Part shown: positions 34,230 through 45,657 of the stretch, piece by piece
Position numbering within the stretch: the stretch's first letter is position 1
Layout: each line of letters starts with the position of its first letter
Source of the DNA: Thozetella sp. PMI_491
Lineage: Eukaryota > Ascomycota > Sordariomycetes > Chaetosphaeriales > Chaetosphaeriaceae
DNA length: 64,000 nt
Assembly: GCA_021432635.1 (NCBI GenBank)
Contig: MU270138.1
Coordinates: 1 to 64,000 of the forward strand
Direction of reading: 5' to 3'
The notes under the pieces: generated by a model
Told to the model about the DNA's origin: nothing
Databases searched by the model: none
The model's input: the letters and a program-made list of their open reading frames with translations, nothing else
Position numbers and translations under genes: made by a program

Positions 34230-34936
34230 GGTTTTTGGAGGGGGATCGGCCCAAGCTGTCGCTTACCTTGGGAGACAGCCGCCTCGTCCTGTGCCATAAT
34301 TTTTGGGGACTGCAAGGCAGGAAGAGACAGCTACATATACTAAAAACGGACCCAAAGTAAAGGGGGGACGACGAGGGGCCGAGGGAGGAGGTACGGGATC
34401 TGCTGGTCGAAAATTGTTGGTCCGGCGAAGGCCTTAGGCGGGCACACCGGACCCGCGGAAGTTGTCTGCTATGACCCACGAGGCAAGGAATAGCAGTTGC
34501 GACTGCGCGCCCCATCCCAGTCCTGCAGCGCCGCTCACCGTGCGATTCGAGCAGAGCAGAGCTACGGCAATTGAAAACGACTGTGCCTTACAGAGAGCCC
34601 AGGCTCAAGCAAGCGAGTGCCAAAGCTTACGGGGTCGAAACAAGAAGATAGACGTGGTAGCTAGGGCGGCTCGCCTGAGGTAGGCTCCGCTTGCAGCAAG
34701 AGCTCCCTCCACAATACGGCATCGGCGGACGGCAGCAGCAGCATGATCTAAAGGACACAGGGTCCAATTCGAGTTGCTTTTATCGAATGCTCCCCATTAT
34801 GGTACAATTGTCCTTGCATCGTAGCGCGCCGGTTCCAGGCGGCCACAGCGGCACCTCCCACTCGTCTATAGCACATGTACAGCGCATCCTCCATCTCTCC
34901 TGTCGCTCTCGCTAGCCTTTCCGAGCTGGATCATAT
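34230..34936. promoter_or_regulatory. NAA35 promoter and ATP15 3' flank
   Basis: Spacer between two minus-strand genes. No coding sequence is seen. GC-rich near 34430-34550, consistent with the upstream region of NAA35. Confidence 0.5.
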
Positions 34937-35371
34937 CTATGCCGAGCCAGCCTTCTCGGTCGCCGCGGCGGCGTTCACTTCGTTAAGGTTCTTGACCTCG
35001 CCCTGCTTGCCGTTCTGTCGGTGCGCGAAATCCGGTCGTCAGTCCTCCGTGGGAATGGAATGGCCTGGGTCGACCTCTCCCGGCCGGTAGTGCGGGAATA
35101 AAGAGATGAGCAAAACTTACCGACCACTTGGCAAACCGCAGGTCCGACTCGCCGCGGCGCTCGGCGACCAGTCGACTCTCCTCCTTCAGGCTTCGGCGCA
35201 CGACGCGGGAGGCGACGGCGAGGTAGCGGTTGTAGCTGTTCGAAAATTCCACGGTCAGTCCTCCCTCTCTGCTGGTCTCTCGGGCCTTGGGGCCGCCATT
35301 GGCCCTCGGCACGGCGATGAAAAAGCGGCTAGAACTCACGTAATGCCAGCGGCCTTCCAAGCGAACGTCAT
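34937..35371 (-). CDS. ATP15: ATP synthase F1 epsilon subunit, mitochondrial (Atp15)
   Basis: Three small exons (35371-35340, 35235-35121, 35014-34937) give a 74-aa protein, the normal size for this subunit. It begins MTFAWKAAGITYNRYLAVAS, matching the family start in which the W-K-A-A-G-x-x-Y-N-x-Y pattern is nearly invariant. It continues through RRSLKEESR and RGESDLRFAKW, and ends in a short acidic/Ala-rich tail. Introns are GTGAGT..CAG and GTAAGT..CAG, with phases that fit exactly. The protein sits in the central stalk of mitochondrial F1Fo ATP synthase with gamma and delta. Such a short, split gene is easily missed by ORF-based annotation. It lies head-to-tail downstream of QCR2. Confidence 0.93.
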
Positions 35372-35967
35372 TTTGGCGGATTTGTGAGGGCGGGGGGGTG
35401 TTTGGTATGGGGACGGAGAGTTGCGAGGTTCGAGAGCGAGTCGATCCGGTGTTTGGCTGCGAGAAAACCATTCGGCTCCAACTTCGAGATTCCCCGGCAG
35501 CCGCAAAGCTCCGCATCACGTGACATTGCATCCTCAGAGCACCTCCCGTTAAAGTCCCCCCCAGCTGCATCTTCATCGCCGTAGTTCTACCCATTGTGGA
35601 AATATAAACCTCTATGGTTTCAATTGATGTTTCCAGCCCCGCAGGCGGCTGCATGATGCGGTTCACCCAGGTAATTACGACTAGGAGCGCCTCTACGTAG
35701 GGCCAAGCCAGGGGTGCTGAGGCCTCAAGCTAGAGCTGCACATGATTTCTCAAAGACGTCTCTTCCATTCAAAGCCCCTCGTTACACGGCTCGTGCTTTT
35801 TACAGTCAAGCTGCAGTACATCAACTTGAAGGAAAGGGGATCGAGTAAGTCTAGAGGGTTACTATATGCACAAAGGAGTCGCCCCGGGTCTACAACGGTT
35901 GATGCTGTTGATACACTTTTCCCCCATCCATCATTCCTCACCCCGACCGCCGGAGCTCTTCGCCGCT
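35372..35967. promoter_or_regulatory. ATP15 promoter and QCR2 3' flank
   Basis: Contains the 3' flank of QCR2 and the promoter of ATP15. A palindromic ATCACGTGAC (35515-35524), a Cbf1-type E-box, lies 144 nt before the ATP15 start. No gene is seen. Confidence 0.5.
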
Positions 35968-37552
35968 CTATACCTTGAGACCGAGCTCCTCGGCATACGG
36001 CAGCACAAAGAGGTCTCCCACCGCCGCAACAGTAGCCTTGCTGTCTAATAGGGCCTTGGCAGCCTGCAGTCTGGTCAATATCTTGGTGGATGTGGGGGTT
36101 TCGAGGAAGGGAGACTTACGGTCTTGAGCTTGTCTGCCGTGACCGATTCCAGAGCCTTGACGGTCTCGGCAACCTGGAGGGGCTTGCCTCCGTGGACTAG
36201 GTTCGCACCGGCGTGGACGATGCCGGTTCCGCTCAGCTCGCTCCTGGCCAGGAGGTCGAACTTAGCCTTAGCGATCGCCTTAGTGAGGTCTTCCTTAGAC
36301 ACGGAGCCGTCGGCAATGCTCTTGAGGGCCTTGGCAGACTCCTCGGCGGCTTTCCGGACGGCGGGGGCGGAGCCGTTGATCTGGATGGCCAGGAGGCCGG
36401 CATCAGAGTAGGCGTAGTTGGTGGCGTGAGCCTGGGCACCGGGGGCCGTGGCAGCGGCCTTGGAGAGCAGGCTGAAGCCAGGAGCCCACTTGATGTTGGT
36501 CTCGCCTCCCAGCAGGGAAACGAGGACGTCGACCTCGGGGGTGTTGGAGCCGAGCGAGGCACCCGAGAAGCCGAGCACTAGCGAGTTGGGGCCCTGGTGA
36601 GCAACGCGCTGCTCGCCGCCGAAGTACTTGGAGGCAGTTGAGGTCAGCTGCTTAGCCGAGCTCTCGGGCACGGCCCGGAAGAAAGGCTCCATCCACTTGC
36701 TGAGGCCGATCTGGGTGGCACCATCGGCGACGACAGCAATGTTGGACTTGGTGTAGGCAGCCTCGGCAAAGGCGGCAACCGAGTGCTCGTTGAGGTAGCT
36801 GCCGACGGGAGTCGAGGCAGTAGGGTACAGAGGCGAGCCGAGGCCGTTGTGGAAGGCAACGGCATGGGCGGCATCCAGAGCCAGGTCAGCAGCACCAATC
36901 TTTGCCTGCTTGAGGTGCAGAGACCGCTCCACGTCCTCGTGGAACTCGAAAGCTAGAAATCCATCAGCTAATGTCCGGGTTTCCCGCCGATTCTTCTACC
37001 CCATCTAGCTTCCCGGCGGGCATCACGTACTGGTGTACTTTGTCTGGGCAATGACCTCGGCAAGGAGCTCGGTGAAGTAAGGCAAGTGCTCCCGGAGGAA
37101 GCTGGCCTGAACGATGAGGGCCTCGCGGGTGTGGTATGCGGTCAATTGGCCTCCCAGGAGCTCAGACTCTCGCGTGATTCGAAGGCCGGAGCGCTTGACG
37201 GTGTTCTGGAGTTGAGGTTGAAAATTAGCTCATGGGGCTCGCGCCATCGTGATGCACGCCGGTCGTCCGCGGCAGCAAAACAACGCACCTTGAAGGCAAA
37301 CTCCTCGAGACCGACGGTCAGGCCAGGAAGGGGCTCATATCGAGTGCCCGCCTTGGCCACGATGGCGAGGCGGGTGACGGGACCGTTGTCGTCCCGCGAG
37401 GCGACCTTGACCCCGGCGATGCTTGTAGGCTCGTATGATGCGGAAGTAGGACCCGAGGCAGTCGCGGCAGCGAAGCCACGCTGGGAGAGCTTTCCAACGG
37501 GGCGGCGGAGGGCCGCCTGGCTTCCCCTCGTGAGAGCCGACCGGGAGAGCAT
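35968..37552 (-). CDS. QCR2: Cytochrome bc1 complex core protein 2 (QCR2)
   Basis: Four exons (37552-37289, 37205-37031, 36952-36120, 36063-35968), 455 aa. The N terminus is a typical mitochondrial presequence, rich in Arg/Ser/Ala (MLSRSALTRGSQAALRR). The protein has the M16 (pitrilysin/MPP) fold. The HxxEH zinc site of the active peptidases is absent and replaced by LTVGLEEFAFKNT, as expected for the noncatalytic core 2 subunit. Gly/Ala-rich segments such as FGGEQRVAHQGPNSLVLGF and GGETNIKWAPGFSLLSKAA match the family. It acts as a matrix-side structural subunit of respiratory complex III. It is divergent from RPC82 and lies upstream of ATP15 on the same strand. Identification is strong. Confidence 0.94.
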
Positions 37553-38261
37553 GGTGAGAGGGGGTTTTTGTCGTCAATTGACACTGTAAGAGTCTGCGAC
37601 GCACGATTGAAGGGAGCTTCACTCAGCGAAAATTGGCCGGGTCGAACACCTCAATTGCCTCGATTCGGATTGGACGGGCTTGGGGGATGGAAAAACAGCT
37701 AAGCCGAGCGGCCGGAACTTGGAAGGGCCTGGGGCCTGAGGCCACTAGTTTGTTACCTAGGTGGATACTGGCCTGTTGAAGAGAGTGGTCAACCACAGGG
37801 AAGAAAAAAAAAGAGAGAGCACGGGCCAGTTTCTGACTCTTCTCCCCAGCCAGCACCCCCCTCCAGCCCATTTTTTTGTTATGCAAGGCTGCACAACATC
37901 GCCCTAACCTGTGAATCATCGCACCCGGCCTGACGCACAAGGAGCTGCCCCGCGTCACAGCGTGGCCCACCCAGCTATTGTTCACCCGCCTAGGAGCGCC
38001 AGAAAAAAAAAGTTCAAGATCGAATTCCACCCCACCTCTGCTCGATCGATCGAAAAGAAAACCTGGCCAAAAATCCTGGAGCCTGCCTCACCCTCGCATG
38101 CTTCGGATATCAATGCCTGCTTCCAGGTAGTAACTGTGGCTGCTCTAGAGATAGTGAGAGGATCTCTAGACGCCAGAACCTCGTCAGCAGCCGAACCCCT
38201 GCCGCATCTTTCAAACCCCCTTCTACCAAACGACCGACACCCCTCGAGTCGCCAACTGGCA
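37553..38261. promoter_or_regulatory. Divergent promoter between QCR2 and RPC82
   Basis: A 709-nt spacer between opposite start codons. It has A/T runs near 37807 and 38005 and a CGATCGATCGA motif near 38042-38053. No coding sequence is seen. Confidence 0.5.
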
Positions 38262-40511
38262 ATGTTGGTGGTGAGTCAAGAGTCGCGAGAGCCTAGGCAC
38301 AAACACAATGCTTACCCTCGCCCGAAAAGACCAAAAACTTAGCAGAGTTCTGCACTCTGCTCGTAGAAGAGCTCTATGGCGAGCTCTCCTCGGTACGTAA
38401 CCCTCGTCCTAGTGGGGGCCTGTGGTTCGCTCCGTGCTGCTGGCTCGAGACTGACCCTATGCAAACACAGAGGATCTTTGCCGCTCTCCTCCACAAGGGT
38501 CGCTCGACCCTTGCCCTGCTCGTCCAGTACACCGCCCTCACGCCGAGCCAAGTTCGCCACGGCATCGCCGTCCTGTTCCAGCACAACCTCCTGTATTGGC
38601 ACACTGACTACTGGGCAAACATCACTTTGTACGAGGCCAATGTAGCCCGCGCCTACCACCTGATCCGGACGGGCAAGATCTTGGAGATGGTCGAAAGCTC
38701 CATGGGTACCCCTGCAAAGGATGTAATCCAGAATCTCTTCCTGCTCGGCCAGACGCGCCTCGGCGACCTGATGGACGCATACCAGCAAAAGATTGAAAGG
38801 GCGAACGGGACGATCGGCGATGCTCATGCCGATTTGGAAGGCGAGGGTGCCGACGAAGAAGCACCTAATGGTGTCAACGGCGATGTGCCCCATCCGAAAC
38901 CTAAGGACGACCTCGTCATCAAGAGCACTGCGCACCTGAACTCGGTCCTCTGCAACCTGGTAAAGGCGGATCTCGTCGAGGTGCTCCACAAAAGATCGTT
39001 CAACAGCCCCGAGGACATCGAGAACGACGTGATTGACGAGGTGGAAAAGAACCTCTATCCGCTCGGCGTCAAAGGAGGCAAAGGGAAGCAGGAATTCGAC
39101 GATAAGGTGGCCGAATATCTGCGCAAGATCCGAGCAGACTCCAAGACTCTCAAGCGTAAGCTCGATTACAGCAGCTCGTCTGGTGCGAAGCGGCGGAAGC
39201 TCTTCAACGGAGGTGGCACCAACGGGACCAATGGGGTCAACGGCACCAACGGCGTCCACGAGGAGGACGAACACGACCTAGATCCTCGACTTGATGTAAG
39301 TGCGAAGCTAGCGGCGTCGCAGTAGGGAGCAGAACTGATGCCATCCGCAGCCTGACGTGGTCGTTCGTGTTAACTACGAGAAGTGCATTGTTAACCTCCG
39401 GAACCGCCGCCTCGTCCAGGCCGCCATCGAGGTATACGGGGAGACCACCGGCCACGTGTACGCCGCCGTCCTGAAGCAGCTGACCAAGAACCTCGCCCGT
39501 TGCCGGCTGGACCCCAAGATGGACTTTGGCACTATCGACGAGGAAGACGAGCCGCTCCCTGCCGAGTCTGTGCGGACGCTCGACATTCTCGACAACATAA
39601 AGACATCCCTCGACCTATCCTTCGGCATCGGGAAGGCTCCATCTAGCGAGATCTCGCGGAAGGCGGCCGAGCAGCTGCAAAAGGACCCCCCGCTGGAGCC
39701 TATCTTCGTGCCCGAGGTCGAAGTCGATGGCGATGCGAGCAGCGACGAGGATGAGGACGAGAGCGATGCGTCCTCGGATGCGGGCTCGGACGACCTCATG
39801 CCGGAGCCCGACACCAAGATGAGCGGCACCGCCAACGGCAAGGTCAAGTTCGCTGATGCAGCAAACCTGAAGGAAGAACCCCGCGCCGACCGCCCCACGC
39901 AGCTGCGGCAGCACCTGCTGTTGCTGTCCGAGAGCGACCACGGATTCCTCCGGCACTGCGGCCAGCAAGAGTGGACGGTCGATTTCGATCGGCTCATCCG
40001 CCGGCTCCGCGAGGAAGAGCTGGACGCCACCATCGAGAAGGTGTCGGGTCGCAAAGGCCTCCGCCTGGTCCGCATCCTCCGCCGGAACGGCAAGCTGGAC
40101 GAGAAGACGCTGCAGAGCGTCAGCCTCCTGACCAAGTCGGAGGTGCAGCCCAAGATGCTAGAGATGCAGCTCGCGGGCTTCGTCCACATTCAGGAGGTGC
40201 CCAAGGACAGCAAGGCGGATCCCAAGAAGTCCATCTTCCTGTGGTTCTGCGACACGGACCGGTCCTTGGGCCAGCTGCTGGATTCGTCCTACAAGACAAT
40301 GGTTCGCACCTTGCAGACACTGGAGGTGCGGCGCCAGAAGGAGAAGGACGTACTGGACCTGACGAAGCGGACAGACGTGCGGGGGCGCGAGAAGGAGGTG
40401 ATGCGCAAAGAGTACTTTGACCGGTACTCGCTGTTCCTGGAGCAGGAGCGCAAGCTGTTCGGCCAGATCATGCGGCTCGACGATTTGATCGGACTCCTTC
40501 GCGACTTTTAG
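38262..40511 (+). CDS. RPC82: RNA polymerase III subunit RPC82 (Rpc3)
   Basis: Four exons are inferred: a 9-nt first exon 38262-38270 (ATG TTG GTG), then 38330-38392, 38471-39295 and 39351-40511; 685 aa. The junctions give MLVTKNLAEFCTLLVEELYG, the expected N terminus of this subunit, and then GELSSRIFAALLHKGRSTLA with the first winged helix. Later winged-helix segments include VVVRVNYEKCIVNLRNRRLV, and the C-terminal zone has KSIFLWFCDTDRSLGQLLD and YFDRYSLFLEQERKLFGQIM. The middle has an acidic linker (DEDEDESDASSDAGSDD). RPC82 with RPC34 and RPC31 forms the Pol III subcomplex needed for promoter opening at tRNA and 5S genes. Identification is secure; the tiny first exon rests on the family N terminus and splice signals. 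Confidence 0.93.
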
Positions 40512-41558
40512 CGTCGGACGCCCCCCAAGGCGCCTGAAGCATGTTTTCAGTCACCACGAGTTGCATCGGCGGCGTCTAGGCATATGTTGTCATGGTGCAT
40601 TTGCACGGCGTTAACTGCTAGTATGTCTTTTTTTTTGCCTGGCAAGGCAGGCAGGGGCTATATCCAGATGAGCGGTCTCTCCTGCCCGGATGGACAGACC
40701 AAGGGACAAAGGACTTTCAAAAGCGCAAGGGGGGAAGGGGGACATGCCAACAGTAGGCCAACGCTGTAGAATGCTATATACACGTTTGCTCGGCTACTGT
40801 TTTGCGAGGGAATTGCCCATGCCCTAACTGCCTGCACTGTGACCTTCGCTGACCTACCTAAGAATTTGGTTAACAGTGGCCGAGTTGGCTCCGTAGGGCC
40901 GGGAAGGCTTGTTAGGCATAGTATTGGCTGGTCTAAAGCGGCCGTTCAGCAGCTACAGTAGGGTCCATTTATTGGGGATAGTCCACTACGCAACGCCTGC
41001 GTCCATACTGCCAAGCAGTCCGCTGTACACCCGAGCTAGATGCTTTTCTAGGATAGAAGATACTTTCACGGGCAATTCTGTAGTTACTAACCGCCGGCCT
41101 CGTCTTTTTCAGTGCATGTGAACTCTTTGCGTCGTGCATTGCATGCTCGTGTGATCGAATAGCTGCTGCCAACGGCCGCAGGGACCGTCCCAAGCATATA
41201 GCCCTGGGCCAATACCGGCGTGGCACGCCTAAAAATTTCAGGGATCACCCACTGTCCCGCTAAACCATTCCGCTCTCGGAGCTAGTGAGGTGCAAGGTTG
41301 GCCCAAGCTTCAAATTTTTGCCAAATTTCCTGCGCGCATGAGCACATCGGGGATTAAAATCGCTATCATTGCGGGAGCAGTCGGTCCATACTCCGTAGAA
41401 GCTTTTTTTTTCCTCACCAAGGTTGTAATACGCTTTCTCTGTCACTCATTTTCTCCCCCTCCCCTCACCGTTTGTCGCTGCCCCCCCCTCGGCTCGTTCT
41501 TTTGCGTCCATTGGTCTCTTGTGCATCCAGTTTATCGCCGAATCCATCCTTCGCCAAC
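40512..41558. other. Spacer between RPC82 and GGC1
   Basis: Includes the RPC82 3' flank (T-run at about 40628) and the GGC1 promoter with a C/T-rich leader from about 41430. No gene is supported. Confidence 0.5.
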
Positions 41559-42797
41559 ATGTCACCCCCAGTGGCTGCCGGACAACAGAAGGAGTCGAAC
41601 CTGGCTCGTCTGCTGGGATCCGGTGCGGTTGCTCCCCCAGTCTGGGTAGAAGGCGCAGAGGGGCTAATAGAAGTGCAGGCTCGGCGGGCATCGCCGAATT
41701 GGCTGTCTTCCACCCGGTACGAACCCGCTGCAGGCCATGCGAAGGCGCCCGGAAATACCACTAACAAAGCGGTGGGCAGGTCGACACAATCGCGAAGCGG
41801 CTCATGAGCAACGAGACGAAGGTACGGCTGCACCAGGGGGCCGCTCCAGCGTGACCCCCGGCTCCCTACACTCCCGAGACGTACCAGTGCTGACGGGCGC
41901 GGGCGTGCGTACACAGGTATCCGGTCTCTCGCAGCTCAACTCGGTCATCTTCAAGGACAAGGCCTCGGCGCCGCTGGGGCGCAAATTCGTCTCCCTGTTC
42001 CCGGGTCTGGGCTATGCGGCGGGCTATAAGGTGCTGCAGAGGATATACAAGTACGGCGGCCAGCCGGTGGCGCGCGACTACCTGACGGCGCACTACGGCC
42101 GTGACTTCGAGAACGCCTTCGGCAAGAAGACGGGCAAGGCCATCCTGCACTCGACCGCCGGAAGTCTGATCGGCATTGGCGAGATCGTGCTCCTGCCCCT
42201 CGATGTCCTCAAGATCAAGCGCCAGACAAACCCCGAGGCGTTCCGCGGCCGTGGCGTCCTTAAGATCGTCAAGGATGAGGGCTTCGGCCTGTACCGCGGC
42301 TGGGGCTGGACGGCGGCCCGAAACGCCCCCGGCTCGTTTGCGGTACGTACTTGACGGTGCCTGCCTCTCGTGACCCGCATGCTAACGGTGCACAGCTCTT
42401 CGGCGGCTCCGCCTTCGCCAAGGAGTTCCTCTTCGGCCTCCAGGACTACAACAAGGCGACGTGGTTCCAGAACTTTATCGCCTCCATCGCCGGCGCCTCG
42501 GCCTCGCTCGTCGTGTCGGCGCCGCTCGACGTCATCAAGACGCGCATCCAGAACCGCAACTTTGACAACCCCGAGAGCGGCTTCCGCATCCTGACCAACA
42601 TGGCCCGGCACGAGGGTTTCTCCAGCTTCTTCAAGGGGCTCGTGCCTAAGGTAAGCCTGCAGCCCCCCTCCCCGCTAGAGCTCTACAACTGACGCGCCTC
42701 GCAGCTGCTCATGACCGGCCCCAAGCTGGTCTTCTCCTTCTGGTTGGCGCAGACCCTGATCCCTGCATTCGATGCCGCCATCACTGGCAAGAAGTAG
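41559..42797 (+). CDS. GGC1: Mitochondrial GTP/GDP carrier (GGC1)
   Basis: Six exons: 41559-41622, 41679-41716, 41780-41821, 41917-42342, 42396-42650 and 42705-42797; 305 aa. Assembled signatures are HPVDTIAKRLMSNE in repeat 1, LPLDVLKIKRQTNPEAFRG in repeat 2 and APLDVIKTRIQNRNFDNPE in repeat 3. RKFVSLFPGLGYAAGYKVLQ and GWGWTAARNAPGSFALFGG are characteristic of the Ggc1 branch. The carrier exchanges matrix GMP/GDP for cytosolic GTP across the inner mitochondrial membrane and in yeast affects mitochondrial iron and genome maintenance. Exons 2 and 3 are only 38 and 42 nt, so the N terminus is easily mis-annotated. Both ends of every intron and all phases agree. Confidence 0.94.
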
Positions 42798-43564
42798 ACC
42801 GGGAGAGAAAAGGAGATGGCGGAGAAGCGATGGCTTGGTGTCCAAAAGAAAAAGGGATGGGAAATGTTTTATACACACTCGGGGAACGTCTCTATATACG
42901 AGACTACCGGCAGTAATGCGGGAGGTTCATGAAGTCAGGCGTTTGGGGGGATGAGCCTAGACACGCGCACAAGCGGACCTTGTTCCGTCGGCCCGCTTGG
43001 CCATATCGACTCTTGGTCGAAATACTTTTACTACTAGACGATCCAGATAAGGACAATGTATTCTCAACTCTTCAGCTGATACTGTTAGTATAGCTATGCG
43101 GTAAGATCCATTATTCTAGGAACCCGTCGTCATGTTGGCAGTGCATTGGGGAAGCCACGGGCCGAGTGAGTCTTCTCCATGCTCACATTTCTTGGAGAAT
43201 CTACACTTAATTATGTCTTACATGTGCTGATTTATATCGCACAGCAAGCACGAACTCGTCACGTCAGGGACTGGGTGCACTATCTCAAGTGCATAGATGC
43301 AGGAAAAAAATCCATGATAGGATAGAAACCCAAAGGTAGTTGGACCCGAAATATGGTGTGGGTTGTGGGCCCAGCATTTTCAGATTGAATCGCGGGCACA
43401 ATCAAGATCCTCACCCAGATTCTCTCTTCCAGAAAGCAAGAGCCAGCTTGCGCAGGAAGGAGCGGCCACGACAGAACTTTTCTAGATCGATTACTAAAGG
43501 GAGAAAAAACTGGATATCCTCATGAGAGTGAGAAGATGGAAGATGCCAAGTAAGAGCAAAAAGA
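42798..43564. other. Spacer between GGC1 and the tRNA gene
   Basis: 3' flank of GGC1 and AT-richer sequence from about 43000 onward. No open frame of coding character was seen. Confidence 0.45.
43558..43562 (-). terminator. Pol III terminator of the tRNA-Arg gene
   Basis: Five T on the minus strand starting three bases after the discriminator base, the usual signal for RNA polymerase III release. Confidence 0.85.
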
Positions 43565-43646
43565 TGACCACGCTGGGGGTCGAACCCAGAATCTCCTGAT
43601 GTCTACGATATCGTAGTCAGACGCCTTGCCATTGGGCCACGCGGCC
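43565..43646 (-). tRNA. tRNA-Arg (anticodon ACG) with a 10-nt intron
   Basis: On the minus strand the acceptor stem GGCCGCG (43646-43640) pairs with CGUGGUC, followed by discriminator A at 43565. The D arm is GGCCCAATGGCAAGGC, and the T arm CUGGG-UUCGACC-CCCAG includes a full B box. The anticodon stem UCUGA/UCAGG closes a loop reading CUACGA, a 10-nt intron (UAUCGUAGAC), then A, so the anticodon is ACG (read as ICG, decoding CGU/CGC/CGA). The intron sits one base 3' of the anticodon, the canonical position. It is complementary to the anticodon, forming the expected extended helix. A T5 Pol III terminator follows directly. Confidence 0.93.
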
Positions 43647-45402
43647 GATGTTGTTTGTTGATGAATGGATGGCTGTCAGAGATAATTAAAGCACGCAATA
43701 TGATTCCTCGTTTCGATCTGCAGGAGCAGGGATGGAGCAGGGATATAGGAGGGGATGAACCAGGTCTGACTCGTACATACAGTACCGGAGAAATTAGAGT
43801 GTTGGACCACCCCCCTGCTGGCACTACTGTAAGAGAATGGCAACACTTACCATTCTCTATGGTAAAGCGCTCAGTACCATGTAGAAATACGGCGTATACC
43901 GGACTATTATGTTCTCTTCGCCATGTTATTCCGGGAGATCAACTCACCTAAACCTAGTGAAGCTGGACAAAATGAGGAAAATCTTTAGTGGGGTCCTCCA
44001 AAGGGGTGGTACTAGTAGCTGGTCTATCATGAACACTACAGTATACGGGGCCAACTGAAGACATGCCCGTGCAGCCAAGTACTCTGGCTATTTTATTGTC
44101 ATTTAAACTCTACGAGTTATAGAGACAACTTCTCTGGGTGGTCGGTGTTTTTTGGCACGATGTCCTCCGTTGCTCCCTCCATGATACTAAGCCAGATTGC
44201 CCGCTCGTTTGATGGCTTTCACAGCGGACAGCAAGCGGGCAGACTCCACTTGGATTTCTAAAGTGAACGCGAAAGCCGGAAAGAGAATGAACAAGTAGGC
44301 AAGCCTCCAGGTATAATCACAGCTGCTTTGCAAGGAGGCCAGCGCACACGCTGGGGAGCGTCCAAGGTGTTTCGGCTGCTCGAAGCATGCCCTTGGCGCT
44401 GCTAGCATCGTGGCGAATATCGTGGCGATGCGAAAGGCGCTGATATTGAAAGGGAAACGTTATACGTACAAGCACAGCAGACGTGCCGGCCTAAGTACTT
44501 CGTCTAACTCTGAAGCTGGCTCATCCATGTTTGAGCGATCACAGCACACAGCTGCCACCAGGTGCGAGTCAGCTGCTGGTCGGACCGGGACAATATCGTG
44601 AACATCCCCAGTCCCCGATTATCACGAAAGACAACATCACTTACGCCGGGAAGGTGACGTCGTAAGTATGTCATAGTGCCATAACCACTATGTATTTGAG
44701 GCATGGGATGGTATTTTTGGGGCCACTATGTGCATGACTGCGCCAGCGATCCGTAGTCTAGCTACTGGCGGTACCAGCCGCAATACTGAAGAACTGAGCA
44801 CATGAGCTCAGTGGCCCACCGATTAACATTGGCTATACTGACCACGCTGAGCAACTGGCTTGCCGACCGTAGGAGTGTGCTGAACAGCCGAGCAACATTG
44901 GTCGTTTCCACTGCTTTAGTTGTATAGTGATTGTGAAACATACGGCTGGCCACGGCACAGCCAACTATCGTAAATACCTGCGTACAATGATGGCCAACCC
45001 TTCCTTTCGGCATAATACCTAAATTAGATATATCATGTAGCTTATGTGGATTTTCAATAGTCTCTCTGCTTTTCATTTACTAGTTCCAACCGTGATACCG
45101 TGGTGAATCTTCGGATGAGACGTTCACTAGCATTGCGTCTCTTGCCTCTCTCCCGACGTGCATCGTGCCTTCCTAACGCACTCAGGACAGCAGGCCGAAA
45201 AACCTCCAGGCTTTGCACCATGATTTATTTTCTTCTTCTTCTTCTTCTCCTTCTCTCCGAGTTCCCAGCCCAGCGTCGAGTTCAAATGGAGTGGTCTAGG
45301 ATGTGACCGCCAATCGCTGCTCCCTTACTCTTGTGATCATTGCCCCTTTCGACTCGAACCGCTGTAATAAGCTCCCAATCTGCCCCTAGACGCCAATTGT
45401 GA
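43647..45402. other. AT-richer gene-poor stretch right of the tRNA
   Basis: No gene can be supported. Two minus-strand open frames (about 44187-44408 and 44762-45076) have somewhat protein-like composition but no recognisable domain. A CTT/TTC microsatellite lies at 45229-45248. The stretch may hold decayed sequence. Confidence 0.4.
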
Positions 45403-45657
45403 CTTGTCACCCTTCAGGACTTCATTAACGAACTCCTCGAAGACTACGATCTGAGTTGGTTAGAATCCCACCATGATGAGGGGACGCTCGAAGACCGCCA
45501 TGCTCGAGAATATGCCAGAATGTCCGCGGTCACGGACGAGATAATTTGCCGCTGGAGAGACCGGTTCGACGGGCTCGCACCTCTAAAGATGGCCAACTCC
45601 GGCTCCTGCTCCGGCAGCGCCCGCTCCCCGCGGCCAAGCGCCGCAGAGAGAGGGTAA
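45403..45657 (+). CDS. Possible orphan exon or gene fragment
   Basis: The plus-strand frame is open from 45403 to TAA at 45657. After a possible acceptor (CCCTTCAG at 45410-45417) it reads DFINELLEDYDLSWLESHHD and continues for 79 residues with balanced, protein-like composition. No upstream exon with a start could be joined in phase, and the first in-frame ATG is mid-frame. Just downstream, a different frame reads PLPSPPKSEDEDDKDDVD before a stop near 45784, suggesting the remains of an acidic C terminus and a frame break. It could be a decayed host gene or chance. I do not recognise the family. Confidence 0.3.
   Translation, partial: LVTLQDFINELLEDYDLSWLESHHDEGTLEDRHAREYARMSAVTDEIICRWRDRFDGLAPLKMANSGSCSGSARSPRPSAAERG

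Noticed and set aside
44187-44408. Minus-strand frame with a hydrophobic segment (YTWRLAYLFILFPAFAF)
   Set aside because: Resembles a transporter piece only superficially; 73 codons, no flanking exons or second segment found.
45217-45306. A signal-peptide-like start (Met-Ile-Tyr-Phe then poly-Leu) at the CTT repeat
   Set aside because: The leucines come from the CTT microsatellite and the frame stops soon after; it cannot be joined in phase to the 45418 fragment.
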